A stretch of 64,000 bases of DNA from Bdellovibrio sp. 22V (GCF_030169785.1 NZ_CP125854.1:3534001-3598000), one strand, 5' to 3'. Shown: positions 51,501 to 61,232, counted from the first letter of the stretch. The notes: generated from the letters alone by a model not told the origin. Program-made: numbers and translations.

Positions 51501-54310
51501 TAATGTTTTTGTACCGGAGTTTTAGCTGGCCACAAATCTGTCCAGTGCCCCGCGCGTCCCTCTGCTTGATGAGCTTCGCCCAAAGCATTTTCGGACACAA
51601 TGACTTTCTCCAGGGCCGTTTCAGCCAACACTTTACCGCAAGCTTCAACAACAGATTCTGCGTCGATGCCATGATAAGCGTAGATTTCAGAAGGGCGACC
51701 ACACTTCGAGTGCTTGCGCACTGCCAAAGTCTCTTGGCGAACACCAATGATAGAGCCGATATTATCTAGCAAACCAGCTTCACCGTCGAAGACAGCAACA
51801 GCAGGGATGCGTTTACCAGCAACCGTGATCAAATCACCTGTGGTCACTTCATCCGCTTTTCTCAAGTACAAGTTTGAATTCACGCCAAGACCGTTTTTCA
51901 AGTATTCGTAATCTGTTTCGTGAGCTTGAATACCCACAAGAAGATCTGAAGAAGTCACAACGATCACGTTTGCGTAAATACCACGAGCCAACAAAGCTTC
52001 TGATGCTTTGATTGCTTCCGTTACAAGGGAACCCATCGCGAATACGTTCACCACGTTGTCGCCGGGTTCGAAACCTGCGTAACCACGGTAATCGATCAAG
52101 TAGTAAGCGCCCTTCAAAACGTCTTCACGGATCGCAGACATGATTTGTGCTTCGTCCATGGATGCAACGTCTTCTTCGTTCAAAGCACCAGCAACAGGGA
52201 ACTCGGCGCGTGCCAAAGAACCTTCAAGACCCGCTTTGAAGCGAGCTTGTTTTTTCAAGTAATGAAGCATGTCTTTTTGTTCCGCACCACGAGTCACAAG
52301 TCGCAACAACGTTCCTGTTCTGCCGGCATTGTCGTTCAAAACGTGACGTTTGATAGTGTCACAGAGGATCCAGTCAAGTTCTTGGCAGAAGAACGGTTCC
52401 CAGGTGATTTGGTTGGGGATCTGGATGTCAGACTTCCAACCGTGTTGCGCACCTTCAGGAGACAACGTCACACCTGATGGAGTGCCCACGCAAATGAACG
52501 AGCTCTTCCAATAAAGGTTGTAGAAGTATTGATCTAACGCACGTTTGATGAAGAAGTCATAGACCGTCATCAAAGGAATGATTGGAATACCCAAAACATC
52601 ACGCATTTTTCCGAATGCGCCCACGCAAGACATCACGTTGCCTTCGGCGATTTCGAAGCGCAAGAAGCGGTCTGAAACGTCTTCGCCAGGAACAAGGTCA
52701 GGAAGCTTGTGGTCTTTAACGCCCAATTCCGTTTCCAAGTCTTGAACAACAGGAGCACCGAAGATCTTACCGTCCATCGCAGGATTCAAGTTCGTTGAAG
52801 TTCCCACGTCCGGAGCCATAGAGATGAACAATTCACCAGGAAGTTTGAATGGCTTCTCGAGATCTGTCAGAGGTTTTTGTTTTTCAGAAAGTTTTGATTC
52901 ATCCAGCGGAGTGTTCGCAATACGAGTCAACTTCGCTGTCAACTGACCCAACATCCATTGTGTGTGCGGATAGCTTGTCATTTTTGTGTTGATATCCAAA
53001 GACTGAGGAATATCACCGAATTCAGTCAACTTTTTCAAGAAGTAGTCTTGGTTCTTCGCTTTCAAAGCGTGTTGCGCTTTGATTTCAGAGTAAAGTTTTT
53101 CTCCGCGCGCAGCCAAGAATTTACCTTCTACAGAATTCGCTGCAAAACGCTCATAAAGCTTATCGCCTTTGATGCCTTGTTTTGCTTTCAATTCCATCAC
53201 TTCTTCTTCTTGTGGCAAAGAAGAGTGGTTGCCCGGTTGAGCAGCCGCTTTCAAGCCCCAACCTTTCAAAGTGTGAGCAATGATGATTGTTGGTTTGCGC
53301 TTAGATTGTTTTGATTTCTCCATCGCCTCGGCAAGAGCCAACATGTCGTGGCCCCCGAAGTCGCGGATCGCATCGAACAACTCTTCATCGGTGATGCTGT
53401 CCATGAATTTCTTCATGTTTGGATGTTCTTTTGCGATGCCTTTTTTAAGCGCCTTCATGTCTTGAACAAGAAGAAGCGCTTGAAGTTCGTAGTCTTCCAA
53501 TTCTTTTTCTAGGAAGTTTTTGAAAAGCTCGCCGTCTTTCTTTTTGAACAAAGCTTGGCGTTTAGCGCCGTGACGAACTTGAATGACTTCCCAGCCGTTG
53601 GCAGCCATTGTGCGCTCAACGCGGTCTGCATCCGTTCCATTCATGATTTCTTTGTTCGTGATACGATGACCATCCAAAGATTGACGGTTGTAGTCCAAGA
53701 TCCAAGTCAATGAGCCCAACTCGCGCTCTGCAAAGTCAGGAACCGCTTCGTACATAGAGCCTTCGCGGAATTCAGAGTCACCGCACACAGCCCAGAAGTG
53801 AGCATCTGGCACTTCATAGCCGTGCTCGCGCGCATAGCGATAAGCCAAAGCCATGTAGCCCGCTTCAACAGGCGGAATACCCACTGTTCCAGACGGGAAG
53901 AAGTTGTGATGATCAGGATCGTAAGCAGAGTGGTAAGATTGGAATACGAACTCACTGCCGTCAGTAAACTTACGTAAACCGTTCATTGCTTGGTCTGCTT
54001 GTTCTTGAGTCAGCTTAGAAAGATCGTTCTTCAACAAAAGATCCAAAAGATAGTTGTAAGAGTGATCTGTTGGGGAAGCATGCGGCTTGTTTGCAATGTG
54101 GTCGAAGCTGGATTTCACAAGCAAGTGCAATGCACCCATGATGTGAAGCGAACTTGCGGATGCAGCCGGATGGCCACCGATCTTTGGATCGCCTTTTTCT
54201 TTGTCAGGGCGATGATTGGCTTGCCAGATCATTTGCGTAGCCAAGTAGTGAGCACGTCTAGCGATAGAATCTAGAACCTCAGGTTTGACGTTTTTAAAAG
54301 AATTATCCAA
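51500..54310 (-). CDS. AceE-like homodimeric pyruvate dehydrogenase E1 / transketolase family
   Basis: 936 residues. The thiamine diphosphate motif is GDSEFREGSMYEA (177-189) with its partner Asn in WILDYNRQSLDG (209), a spacing like that of AceE. GGHPAASASSLHIMGALHLL at the N-terminus, and the pyrimidine-domain segments RFLRFEIAEGNVMSCVGAFGKM and CVGTPSGVTLSPEGAQHGWKSD, match the homodimeric E1 group. It should decarboxylate a 2-oxo acid and hand an acyl group to a lipoyl protein, but no E2 or E3 is nearby, so the substrate is unproven. Heads a three-gene unit with the hydrolase and methyltransferase. Confidence 0.85.
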   Translation of the reverse strand: MDNSFKNVKPEVLDSIARRAHYLATQMIWQANHRPDKEKGDPKIGGHPAASASSLHIMGALHLLVKSSFDHIANKPHASPTDHSYNYLLDLLLKNDLSKLTQEQADQAMNGLRKFTDGSEFVFQSYHSAYDPDHHNFFPSGTVGIPPVEAGYMALAYRYAREHGYEVPDAHFWAVCGDSEFREGSMYEAVPDFAERELGSLTWILDYNRQSLDGHRITNKEIMNGTDADRVERTMAANGWEVIQVRHGAKRQALFKKKDGELFKNFLEKELEDYELQALLLVQDMKALKKGIAKEHPNMKKFMDSITDEELFDAIRDFGGHDMLALAEAMEKSKQSKRKPTIIIAHTLKGWGLKAAAQPGNHSSLPQEEEVMELKAKQGIKGDKLYERFAANSVEGKFLAARGEKLYSEIKAQHALKAKNQDYFLKKLTEFGDIPQSLDINTKMTSYPHTQWMLGQLTAKLTRIANTPLDESKLSEKQKPLTDLEKPFKLPGELFISMAPDVGTSTNLNPAMDGKIFGAPVVQDLETELGVKDHKLPDLVPGEDVSDRFLRFEIAEGNVMSCVGAFGKMRDVLGIPIIPLMTVYDFFIKRALDQYFYNLYWKSSFICVGTPSGVTLSPEGAQHGWKSDIQIPNQITWEPFFCQELDWILCDTIKRHVLNDNAGRTGTLLRLVTRGAEQKDMLHYLKKQARFKAGLEGSLARAEFPVAGALNEEDVASMDEAQIMSAIREDVLKGAYYLIDYRGYAGFEPGDNVVNVFAMGSLVTEAIKASEALLARGIYANVIVVTSSDLLVGIQAHETDYEYLKNGLGVNSNLYLRKADEVTTGDLITVAGKRIPAVAVFDGEAGLLDNIGSIIGVRQETLAVRKHSKCGRPSEIYAYHGIDAESVVEACGKVLAETALEKVIVSENALGEAHQAEGRAGHWTDLWPAKTPVQKH

Positions 54311-54513
54311 GTGATTCTCCTTCGGATTTAGTACTTTTCTAGCGTCTGGGAACCTAGCACTCTAGAGGGGAAAGGTCCATGCATTTAAGCCCTGCGGCAA
54401 GAGTTCTGGCTCTATTTTGGACAAAAGGGGTACAGAGGGACTTTAAATACGAGCCCCTAGGTAAAATAGTGAAAATTTTGGTGCCTTTTAGAAGGAAATT
54501 CCTCGTGTAAAGG

Positions 54514-55464
54514 TTAGGTTTCGAGGACGAAGTCCCAGCGGATTTTGACGGTGCCGTCGCCTTCGACGATACCCTTGGGAGGATTCGGGAATGGAGCGGC
54601 CGCGCGGAACGCTTCAATCGCAGCGTCATCAAGATCGCGAACACCCGAGTCGCTCAACACTTGCACGCGAACTAAAGTGCCTTTGTCGTTCAAAACGATC
54701 ATCAACTTGGTGATACGGTCTTTGTTTGTTGCTGCAGGGGAGCGGCCTTCTTTGAACATCTTGGAAAGTTTTTCGCGCACGCGGCCTTCCCAGTGTTGCG
54801 CCAACTGTTTACGAATGCGGTTGTAGTAAGAGTAGTATTTAAACTCGCGCGTATTCAGTACAGTTTCGAGACCCGTTTCGACATCTTTGATGTAGTCGTT
54901 CGTTTGACTCTTTTCCGCGCCGGTGCCGGTATTCTGTTCACCGTTGCCTCGACCTTCGCCAAGACCGGAATCATTCGCCGCTTGTTTTTGACGTTCCAAG
55001 GCCTCACTCGCATCAAATCCCTTGAAAAGATTTTTCGCGATTTCTTTTTTTGCTTCTTCAGATTTAGCTACAGACTTCGCTTTACCGTCACCCTTAGGTC
55101 CAGTTTTTTCTGCCGAAGGTTTCTTTGTGTTTTGGAATTGTCCGCGCTCTGCAGCGACGGTCTGTTTCTTCACGACCTGATTTTTTGCGCTCAAGAAGCG
55201 TGAATTTTCAGGCACTTCTTCACTGGATGAAGTCTCGCTCTGTTCCACGATTTGATTGTTTGGCGAATAAGCTTTCTTTTGAAGAGCTTGCTCGGCAGCA
55301 GCTAATTTTTGAAGGTCTTCCGGGCTCAGAAAGTTGATGCTTACTGTTTCCTTTTTCGGAGCATCAGGGGTCAAGTTGTCAATCAAGAGAAGCGTTCCCA
55401 CAACTAGAAAGTGGAATACTAGCGAAAGCAGTACATACATTCTGAAAGACGGTGACTTCATCAT
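54514..55464 (-). CDS. TonB-family energy-transducer-like protein
   Basis: 316 residues. One membrane helix near the N-terminus (MYVLLSLVFHFLVVGTLLLI, about 9-28). A long Lys/Glu/Ser/Gln-rich linker (about 35-190) spans the periplasm. The C-terminal domain (about 205-316) has YYSYYNRIRKQLAQHWEGRVRE, KLMIVLNDKGTLVRVQVLSDSGVRDLDDAAIEAFRAAAPFPNPP and KIRWDFVLE, the pattern of TonB/TolA C-termini. Transmits inner-membrane proton energy to outer-membrane transporters or motors. ExbB and ExbD are not adjacent. Confidence 0.85.
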   Translation of the reverse strand: MMKSPSFRMYVLLSLVFHFLVVGTLLLIDNLTPDAPKKETVSINFLSPEDLQKLAAAEQALQKKAYSPNNQIVEQSETSSSEEVPENSRFLSAKNQVVKKQTVAAERGQFQNTKKPSAEKTGPKGDGKAKSVAKSEEAKKEIAKNLFKGFDASEALERQKQAANDSGLGEGRGNGEQNTGTGAEKSQTNDYIKDVETGLETVLNTREFKYYSYYNRIRKQLAQHWEGRVREKLSKMFKEGRSPAATNKDRITKLMIVLNDKGTLVRVQVLSDSGVRDLDDAAIEAFRAAAPFPNPPKGIVEGDGTVKIRWDFVLET

Positions 55465-55568
55465 AAGACCTCACCCCTTTCTATCGGTAGTATGACACCT
55501 TAAATGAAGGGATTGGTAAACGCGTCCGCAAGAATGCGACTCTGGTCCAGGACCAGACTTTGACTCCT

Positions 55569-56324
55569 ATGTCAGAGTTGGGTGAAAATGAAACATCTAT
55601 GAAATTTGACTCGTGGTATCTGACAGATAAAGGGCTTCGGCGTGATTCAAATCAAGATTCGTGTCTGATCAATAGAGAGCTTGGCCTCTTTATCGTGGCA
55701 GATGGAATGGGAGGGCACTCCGGCGGGGAAGTGGCTTCCAGTATGGCGGTGGAAACCGTCGAAGAAATCATGTTGCAACCGGATGCGCAAAAAAAATCTC
55801 CGCGCGAATTGATTCTTCAATGCTACGAAGAGGCATCCAAACGCATTTTCGATAAAGCGGCGAATGAACGGCCGGAGCTGGCGGGGATGGGCACCACGAT
55901 GGTGATGGCTTATATTCGCGGCAAACATCTTTACGTTGGAAACGTCGGTGACTCTCGCTGTTATTTATTCAAGCGTCCTTATCTTTGGCAGATCACCGAA
56001 GATCATTCCTTGATCAACGAGCAATTGCGCGCTGGCGTGATGAGTGAAGAACAAGTTCGTCAATTTGTGGGACGAAACGTCATCACTCGCAGTGTGGGAT
56101 ACGAGCGCGATGTGTATCCCGATATCATTGAGAGAGAGATTTTTCCTGGAGAAATGTTCTTGATGTGTTCCGATGGACTCTCGGGTCTTGTGGAAGATGG
56201 GCGCATCTCTGAAATTTTAAATCAAAATACACCTGACAAATCAGTCAAAGCTTGTGTAGAACAAGCCCTAGCAAATGGCGGAGACGACAACGTCACAGTC
56301 ATGCTGCTGCATTTTCACGAGTAG
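55569..56324 (+). CDS. PP2C-type serine/threonine phosphatase
   Basis: 251 residues from the ATG at 55569; a TTG nine bases earlier and an ATG at 55599 are alternatives. PP2C motifs in order: RRDSNQDS, FIVADGMGGHSGGE with metal-binding Asp (about 46), GMGTTMVMAY, YVGNVGDSRCY, ITEDHSLI, LMCSDGLSGLV (about 203) and GGDDNVTVML (about 237). All metal ligands are present. Removes phosphate from Ser/Thr in proteins and counters Hanks-type kinases; no kinase gene is near. It is 19 bases upstream of the M23 gene and likely co-transcribed. Confidence 0.93.
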   Translation: MSELGENETSMKFDSWYLTDKGLRRDSNQDSCLINRELGLFIVADGMGGHSGGEVASSMAVETVEEIMLQPDAQKKSPRELILQCYEEASKRIFDKAANERPELAGMGTTMVMAYIRGKHLYVGNVGDSRCYLFKRPYLWQITEDHSLINEQLRAGVMSEEQVRQFVGRNVITRSVGYERDVYPDIIEREIFPGEMFLMCSDGLSGLVEDGRISEILNQNTPDKSVKACVEQALANGGDDNVTVMLLHFHE

Positions 56325-56343
56325 TTCTTAAGGAGCCCTGGAG

Positions 56344-57348
56344 TTGGATAAAAAGAAAGTCACGCTGTTTATTGTGAGCAATCAGACGGGTAAGACCCGT
56401 AAGATTGTGCTCTCGGCTGCATGGCTGAAAGCGATTTCTTTTATCTCGGCGGTGGTGATTATTATTTTCGCCGCGGGTCTCGTGGATTATTTCGGTTTGC
56501 TTTTGCAGGCGATGGAAAATAAACGTCTGAAAGCTGAAAACGCGCAACTCATTAAGCAGTTCCAAGTCGTTGAAAGTAAAGTTAGCGCTCTTGAAAATTC
56601 CTTAGAGCGCGTGAAAACATTTACAACCAAATTGAAATTGATCACGAATGTCGATGCGGAAGACCGTATCACGAAGCTGACGATGGGACCAAAGCCGGCA
56701 GCAGGTCAGCAGGTTGAAGAATACGAACCAATGGAAGCTCGTGTTGAAGGTGAAGTACTTGAAGAGCAAGATGAAGTCTTTGCGAACAAACGTCCATTGA
56801 ACGATCAAGTGGGTGAGCTGGCCGACGAAGCGGCTGATAAAGATTACGCCTCTTTGGTGGTGCGAATTGATAAAGCTGTTAAAGAGACTCAGTTGAAAGA
56901 ACAAAGTGTCATCGATCTTTGGGAAAGTTTGTCAGAACGCCAAAGTTTGTTGAACTCGACACCGAATATGAAACCGGCAAAAGGCTGGATTACGTCACGC
57001 TTTGGTTATCGTGTGTCTCCGTTCTCGGGTAAAACAGCGTTGCATGCGGGACTGGATATCGCGGCGGCTCCGGGGTCTCCGGTGTATGCGCCTGCGGATG
57101 GTGTCGTGGTGTTTGCAAGTTACGATGAATCTTACGGTAAGTTGATTACGATCGATTACGGTTATGGCGTGACCACACGTTTTGGTCACTTGTCGCAAAT
57201 TTACGTTCAAGTAGGTCAGCGTGTCAGTAAATGGGACGTTGTCGGAGCGGTCGGTAACACGGGACGTTCGACAGGGCCGCACTTGCACTATGAGGTGCGT
57301 ATTAACGGGACGGCCGTTGATCCTATCAACTACATCCTTGATGAGTAA
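56344..57348 (+). CDS. M23-family peptidoglycan endopeptidase-like protein
   Basis: 334 residues, starting at TTG with an AAGGAG site nine bases upstream. One membrane helix at about 24-50, then a coiled coil (LKAENAQLIKQFQVVESKVSALENSLERVKTF). The peptidase domain (about 212-334) has SRFGYRVSPFSGKTALHAGLDIAA, with the Zn ligands His and Asp of HxxxD, and GRSTGPHLHYEV, with the HxH ligand. It should cut peptide cross-links of the wall from the periplasm. The PP2C upstream gene may share its mRNA. Confidence 0.92.
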   Translation: MDKKKVTLFIVSNQTGKTRKIVLSAAWLKAISFISAVVIIIFAAGLVDYFGLLLQAMENKRLKAENAQLIKQFQVVESKVSALENSLERVKTFTTKLKLITNVDAEDRITKLTMGPKPAAGQQVEEYEPMEARVEGEVLEEQDEVFANKRPLNDQVGELADEAADKDYASLVVRIDKAVKETQLKEQSVIDLWESLSERQSLLNSTPNMKPAKGWITSRFGYRVSPFSGKTALHAGLDIAAAPGSPVYAPADGVVVFASYDESYGKLITIDYGYGVTTRFGHLSQIYVQVGQRVSKWDVVGAVGNTGRSTGPHLHYEVRINGTAVDPINYILDE

Positions 57349-57423
57349 TGACATAAAAACCGTCATTTGACTGGAATCTCCCTTTTCATCTCGCGAGAAT
57401 AGAAGTGAAGAGCGAGGTGAAAA

Positions 57424-58023
57424 ATGACAATCTTCATATTCCCTTTCATTCTGCTTTTATTTGCGTGGAATTCGTTGGCGGCTCTTCCTCCTCAGTTTTC
57501 TGAATGTTTTGTCGAGAACAGCTCGACGAATCTTTCCGTCACGGATCTTAAAGACATCGCGCGTGTTTCTAAAGTCACGTACTGCCAAAACCAGGTAGGA
57601 CTTGTCGGTAAGCCAGAGACTTTGGATCTTTTGCGCAGTCCGAATATTCAAGTGGGAATTTCTGTGTCCCGCACAAGTTATACGGCCACTGATTTTGTTG
57701 ATTTGGCGCGAGCGGGTTCTTACGTGCTTTATGTCGATGGAACGCGGCTGCCTTTAGCGGATCTTATTACGATCGCGAACGCCGGCGCTCAGCTGGTTGT
57801 TGTCTCTGCGTCTGCGGGCCTTTCCAAAGCCGACTTGCTGGCCCTTGCGGCGGCAAAACCTTTTATTCTTAATGTGAACTCTCTGCTCACGCGAATCGAT
57901 CTGCGAGACTATGTGACGGCAGGAATTCAAGTGGTGATTCGCGCATCGCAATCAGGTCTTTCGCGCGCTGATATCATGGAAGCGGCCCAAGCAAATGCCA
58001 ATATGGTCACGCTGATGCCTTAA
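57424..58023 (+). CDS. Exported protein with about 23-residue solenoid repeats
   Basis: 199 residues with a GAGGTG site. Signal peptide MTIFIFPFILLLFAWNSLAA. The mature part has a repeated pattern D-L-x-x-L-A-x-A-G-x-x-V-x-V. The D of each unit is at about 41, 68, 90, 113, 137, 159 and 183, so the repeat length is 22-27. Examples are DFVDLARAGSYVLYV, DLITIANAGAQLVVV and DLRDYVTAGIQVVIR. This suggests a short leucine-rich-repeat-like solenoid used for binding. Two Cys near the N-terminus may pair. Confidence 0.65.
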   Translation: MTIFIFPFILLLFAWNSLAALPPQFSECFVENSSTNLSVTDLKDIARVSKVTYCQNQVGLVGKPETLDLLRSPNIQVGISVSRTSYTATDFVDLARAGSYVLYVDGTRLPLADLITIANAGAQLVVVSASAGLSKADLLALAAAKPFILNVNSLLTRIDLRDYVTAGIQVVIRASQSGLSRADIMEAAQANANMVTLMP

Positions 58024-58027
58024 AGAA

Positions 58028-58055
58028 AAAAGGCCGACCGTGCAGTCAGCCTTTT
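58028..58055. terminator. Terminator after the repeat protein gene
   Basis: AAAAGGC (58028-58034) pairs with GCCTTTT (58049-58055), with GAC/GTC pairing inside after a mismatch. T-rich on the plus strand; it also faces the converging gene. Confidence 0.55.
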
Positions 58056-58076
58056 CCGGAGAGAAGTTAGGAAAAA

Positions 58077-58116
58077 GGTACCTGGTACCTTTTTCATACG
58101 AAAGGAAGCAGGTACC
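58077..58116 (-). repeat. REP-like element D
   Basis: On the minus strand, after the TAG stop of the 725-residue gene it reads GTACCTGCTTCC, the stem CCTTTCG-TATG-AAA-AAGG, then GGTACC twice. The last base of the TAG is the first G of GGTACC. The arrangement matches element A. Confidence 0.75.
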
Positions 58117-60293
58117 TATTGGTTCATCACTGAAACAGCAGGCATTGGACATTGCAAAGCTTTGAGCTTTTGGCTCACGAGGTTTGCATCAGCTTGATAA
58201 CCTTTTCTGATCAATGTGTCTTTCGCTTGGTTCACGACAGATTTCACGTAAGTCGTGCCGTTTAATTGCGTCATGCCACGGCAAGCGTTAACGACAGAAG
58301 AATCCATTTTCACGTCCAACACAGGGTCGATCATGTCACAGAAGAACTGGACAGCACCCAAGTGATCGATAGAAGCAGACCAATCCAACCAAGCGGACTC
58401 AAGCTGTTGGCAGGCGATTTCGTGTTCGCGAGATCCCATCTCTAGGTTTTTCAAATTGAAGTTACCAAGAGCTTGAGAAATCTTTAGGCTGTCCGTTTGA
58501 ACTTTTGGATCTGTGTAAGGCATACCGCTGATCGTGTATTTTGTCGCTTTGCCACGACCCGCCTCCGTCAAGCTGTAAGAGCCGTTGCGAAGAGCGCGCA
58601 TACCCGTGATAAATGCAGAGATAGCTTGGTCATGCATTTTCTTCGTATGATCAATCCAAGCAAGCACTGGCGGATTGCCGAAGCCCCAAGCGCTGCGTGA
58701 ACCGAAAAGACCGGCTTTCAAATTCACCATACGTTGCGCAAGTTCAGAGCGATCGATGATCGAGTTGTCTTTAGAAAGTTCTTGCATCGCTTTTTCAACA
58801 CGTTTGATCGTTACTTTTTCAACTTCAATACGAGCGTATTGAACTTTCCATTGACGGTACTCTGCACTTCTTGAAAGTTCGCTTTCAAGATCCGCTTTTC
58901 CTTTATTAACAACAGAGCTTGTCATTGCAATAGCCTGACGAACGCCCGACAACCATGAACGACCCGCGTTTGCACAAGATTTAAGAGCGGATTCGTCTTC
59001 AGTCGCTTTGACAGCCAAAGAAGCGATCTTCTTCATCGAGTTCACATGCAAAGTGCTCATTGTCACGGCCTGAAGTTTTTGCGCGCGATCACCTTGCGCT
59101 GTTGCTGCCGACAAGTTCAAGAAAGCAGAAGAAGGGAATGTCTTGCCATCTTGCGCCCAGTTCACAAGCTCATTCGACAACATACAAACCATCAAATCGT
59201 CGCTGTTCTGAGCGATTTGCGTTTCAACTGTCAGCAAGTCCGCGCGATCGTTCACCATTTGATTTTCGATAGCGAGAGTCACTTTTGTCGCCGTGTCTTT
59301 ATATTTCAAAAGAGCAGAAAGTTCGCGTGATGGCGTACCGAATTTAGCATTGTAAAGCTCGACATTTTGCTCAAGCTCTTGCGTGATCTTGTCGATCTTT
59401 CCACTTTGAGCCAGTTGCATGAAACGAACTTTCTTAGCCACCTTCGTGAATTGACATGTGTTCTGAAGAACCGCTTTACGGTGTTCAGGGTTTGTCATAT
59501 CCAAAGTATTCTGATCGATCATTTTCGCAATCGCAGAGATCCCGCTTGTTGCAACCGCGCCACCGATAACGAATGGCAATGCCGGAGCTAAAGCCGCATT
59601 CATAGAAACCGCGAAAAGAGCGTAAGGCGCAAGACCGTTAATGACGTCGTTCAACGCCAAAAGCACTTTACCTGTCGACATTGTTTGACGACCGCATTTT
59701 GAATTGAGGAAGTTGTTATTATTAACAATGTCACCCAAGTTTCCAACTGCGGTAAGTGCCGCCGTGATTGTCGGTTCGATTTGCGCCGTATTCACAGAAG
59801 CAGCGTCTTGTGAAGCCATCAAAGTTTGAAGAGCGGAAATACTTTCTTTAATAGTCTTACCATTGTCTTCTAAAGACTTCGCAGACGGAGAACCCGTACA
59901 TTCTGGAGAAGCCTTCACTTCTTTATTTAAAGAATCGATCGCCGCGATTAATTCTGCGTGAGGACGATTGTCAAACAACGGACAGCTATAAGCCTCGGGA
60001 ACTTTCGCCGCATTCATTTTTGCGCCAGAAGTAGACTGAGGACGCGTTGTATTGCGGTTGCTGTTATTATTGCCGGAATTATTATTGTTTCCGGTCTTCC
60101 CTGGCGCCGGAGTTACCGGAGTGGTGGGAAACAAACCTGTATCGTCTTTGTCGTTATCCTCTGGAAAAAGATCGAGAGGGAAAGACGCCGTTCCGGTATT
60201 TGCCGCCATCGCCACATGAGGGACGTGGGGCAAAATGAAACTTGCGGAGATGGCAAATGCCATCGCACTTCTCTTTACGTACTTCAGTTTCAT
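58116..60293 (-). CDS. Large exported protein of unknown function
   Basis: 725 residues from the ATG at 60293, which has TGGAG upstream. Signal peptide MKLKYVKRSAMAFAISASFILPHVPHVAMA. A low-complexity Asn/Pro/Ser/Thr stretch follows (about 35-95, TPGKTGNNNNSGNNNSNRN). The rest is mainly alpha-helical (long Ala-rich segments from about 125 to 720), with about nine Cys including a CQ-rich C-terminal region. Hydrophobic segment ALAPALPFVIGGAVATSGI at about 240 may be membrane-associated. No family recognised. The gene ends in a TAG joined to REP-like element D. Confidence 0.65.
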   Translation of the reverse strand: MKLKYVKRSAMAFAISASFILPHVPHVAMAANTGTASFPLDLFPEDNDKDDTGLFPTTPVTPAPGKTGNNNNSGNNNSNRNTTRPQSTSGAKMNAAKVPEAYSCPLFDNRPHAELIAAIDSLNKEVKASPECTGSPSAKSLEDNGKTIKESISALQTLMASQDAASVNTAQIEPTITAALTAVGNLGDIVNNNNFLNSKCGRQTMSTGKVLLALNDVINGLAPYALFAVSMNAALAPALPFVIGGAVATSGISAIAKMIDQNTLDMTNPEHRKAVLQNTCQFTKVAKKVRFMQLAQSGKIDKITQELEQNVELYNAKFGTPSRELSALLKYKDTATKVTLAIENQMVNDRADLLTVETQIAQNSDDLMVCMLSNELVNWAQDGKTFPSSAFLNLSAATAQGDRAQKLQAVTMSTLHVNSMKKIASLAVKATEDESALKSCANAGRSWLSGVRQAIAMTSSVVNKGKADLESELSRSAEYRQWKVQYARIEVEKVTIKRVEKAMQELSKDNSIIDRSELAQRMVNLKAGLFGSRSAWGFGNPPVLAWIDHTKKMHDQAISAFITGMRALRNGSYSLTEAGRGKATKYTISGMPYTDPKVQTDSLKISQALGNFNLKNLEMGSREHEIACQQLESAWLDWSASIDHLGAVQFFCDMIDPVLDVKMDSSVVNACRGMTQLNGTTYVKSVVNQAKDTLIRKGYQADANLVSQKLKALQCPMPAVSVMNQ

Positions 60294-60634
60294 AGAATCT
60301 CCATTGTTTAACTTTTCTCCAAGTAACCATTTACGCGTGTCAATTTGAGGCACTCAAACAATCGCAGCGAAACCTAACTCGCTAGAATCACTGCAATTCA
60401 TCTAAACTCCGCACATAGACCCACTACTTCGCGTGGACCTAAGTGCAAAGACAGTGCTCACCTGACTCGATTTGAAACAGGTACATGGGCCTGTCGCAAA
60501 ATTCCGTCACTTGCGTGGACGGTAGACGCCTTTTGCCCCTTTTCGAAAGATTCTTTTGTTATTTGCTTATTATCTCGAAATTAAAGGGACCTTGTCCGCG
60601 GGGCATGGAACGCTCTTTGAATAGGATCATAGGT
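60294..60634. other. 341-base divergent spacer
   Basis: Lies between the oppositely oriented exported-protein genes and must hold both promoters. Short near-repeats ACTTCGCGTGGAC (60425) and ACTTGCGTGGAC (60511) are visible. No terminator, tRNA or clear small gene was found. Confidence 0.4.
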
Positions 60635-61180
60635 ATGAAATGGATCATGTCGATCTTCTTATCTTTAGGTTTTACCTGCGCTTGCTGGGGCAAAGTGGAT
60701 ATCAGAACCACGAAGCGCCTCATTATTCCTAAAGATACGGTGACACCTAAACTGACGAAAGAAGATGTGGCGAAAGTCATTCCTCTGGATATTAAAGAGG
60801 GCGACAGCACAGGCCAGGTCATGAATCGTATTGCAGACCGCTCATTTAATCTTTGGTTTAATTCTTCTGCCGTTAAATCCAGTGCTATCGGTCGTCTGGC
60901 TGAAGAAACTCAAGAAAAATTAAAAACAGATGTCGTGGTTCCTGCTTCCACTGCGAAAGGAATCAGTCACAAATTTTCTTTCCGTATTGAAGCTTTCCAA
61001 GCATTAGCAAAAATCGAATATACGGGCTGGTTGAAAGCGGCTGTCAACTACGACGCAAAATCATCAGAAACAAATATTTTCTTTAAAGAAAAAGTTCTTG
61101 AAAACAAAGACCTCATCGTGAGCCATAAGGCAGATAAGACCCAAGGCCTCTCGATGGTCGGTCTAGCCTGGTCATTCTAA
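60635..61180 (+). CDS. Exported protein of unknown function
   Basis: 181 residues from the ATG at 60635, chosen because MKWIMSIFLSLGFTCACWGKVD is a good signal peptide and the residues coded further upstream are unlike it; ATGs at 60605 and 60485 are alternatives. A TAGGATCATAGG stretch gives a weak ribosome binding site. The C-terminal half is beta-rich with repeated Lys/Asp turns (KFSFRIEAFQALAKIEYTGWLKAAVNYD, DKTQGLSMVGLAWSF), which resembles an outer-membrane strand pattern with a terminal Phe. Function unknown. Confidence 0.6.
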   Translation: MKWIMSIFLSLGFTCACWGKVDIRTTKRLIIPKDTVTPKLTKEDVAKVIPLDIKEGDSTGQVMNRIADRSFNLWFNSSAVKSSAIGRLAEETQEKLKTDVVVPASTAKGISHKFSFRIEAFQALAKIEYTGWLKAAVNYDAKSSETNIFFKEKVLENKDLIVSHKADKTQGLSMVGLAWSF

Positions 61181-61232
61181 ACGCGTGTCTTTTATCCTTG
61201 TGTCCTTGGTCTTGTGCGCCTACGCTTAATTC

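Noticed and set aside
60485-60634. Upstream extension of the exported protein gene at 60635
   Set aside because: The extra 50 residues have no signal peptide and are Cys/Arg-rich; the ATG at 60635 gives a normal leader.
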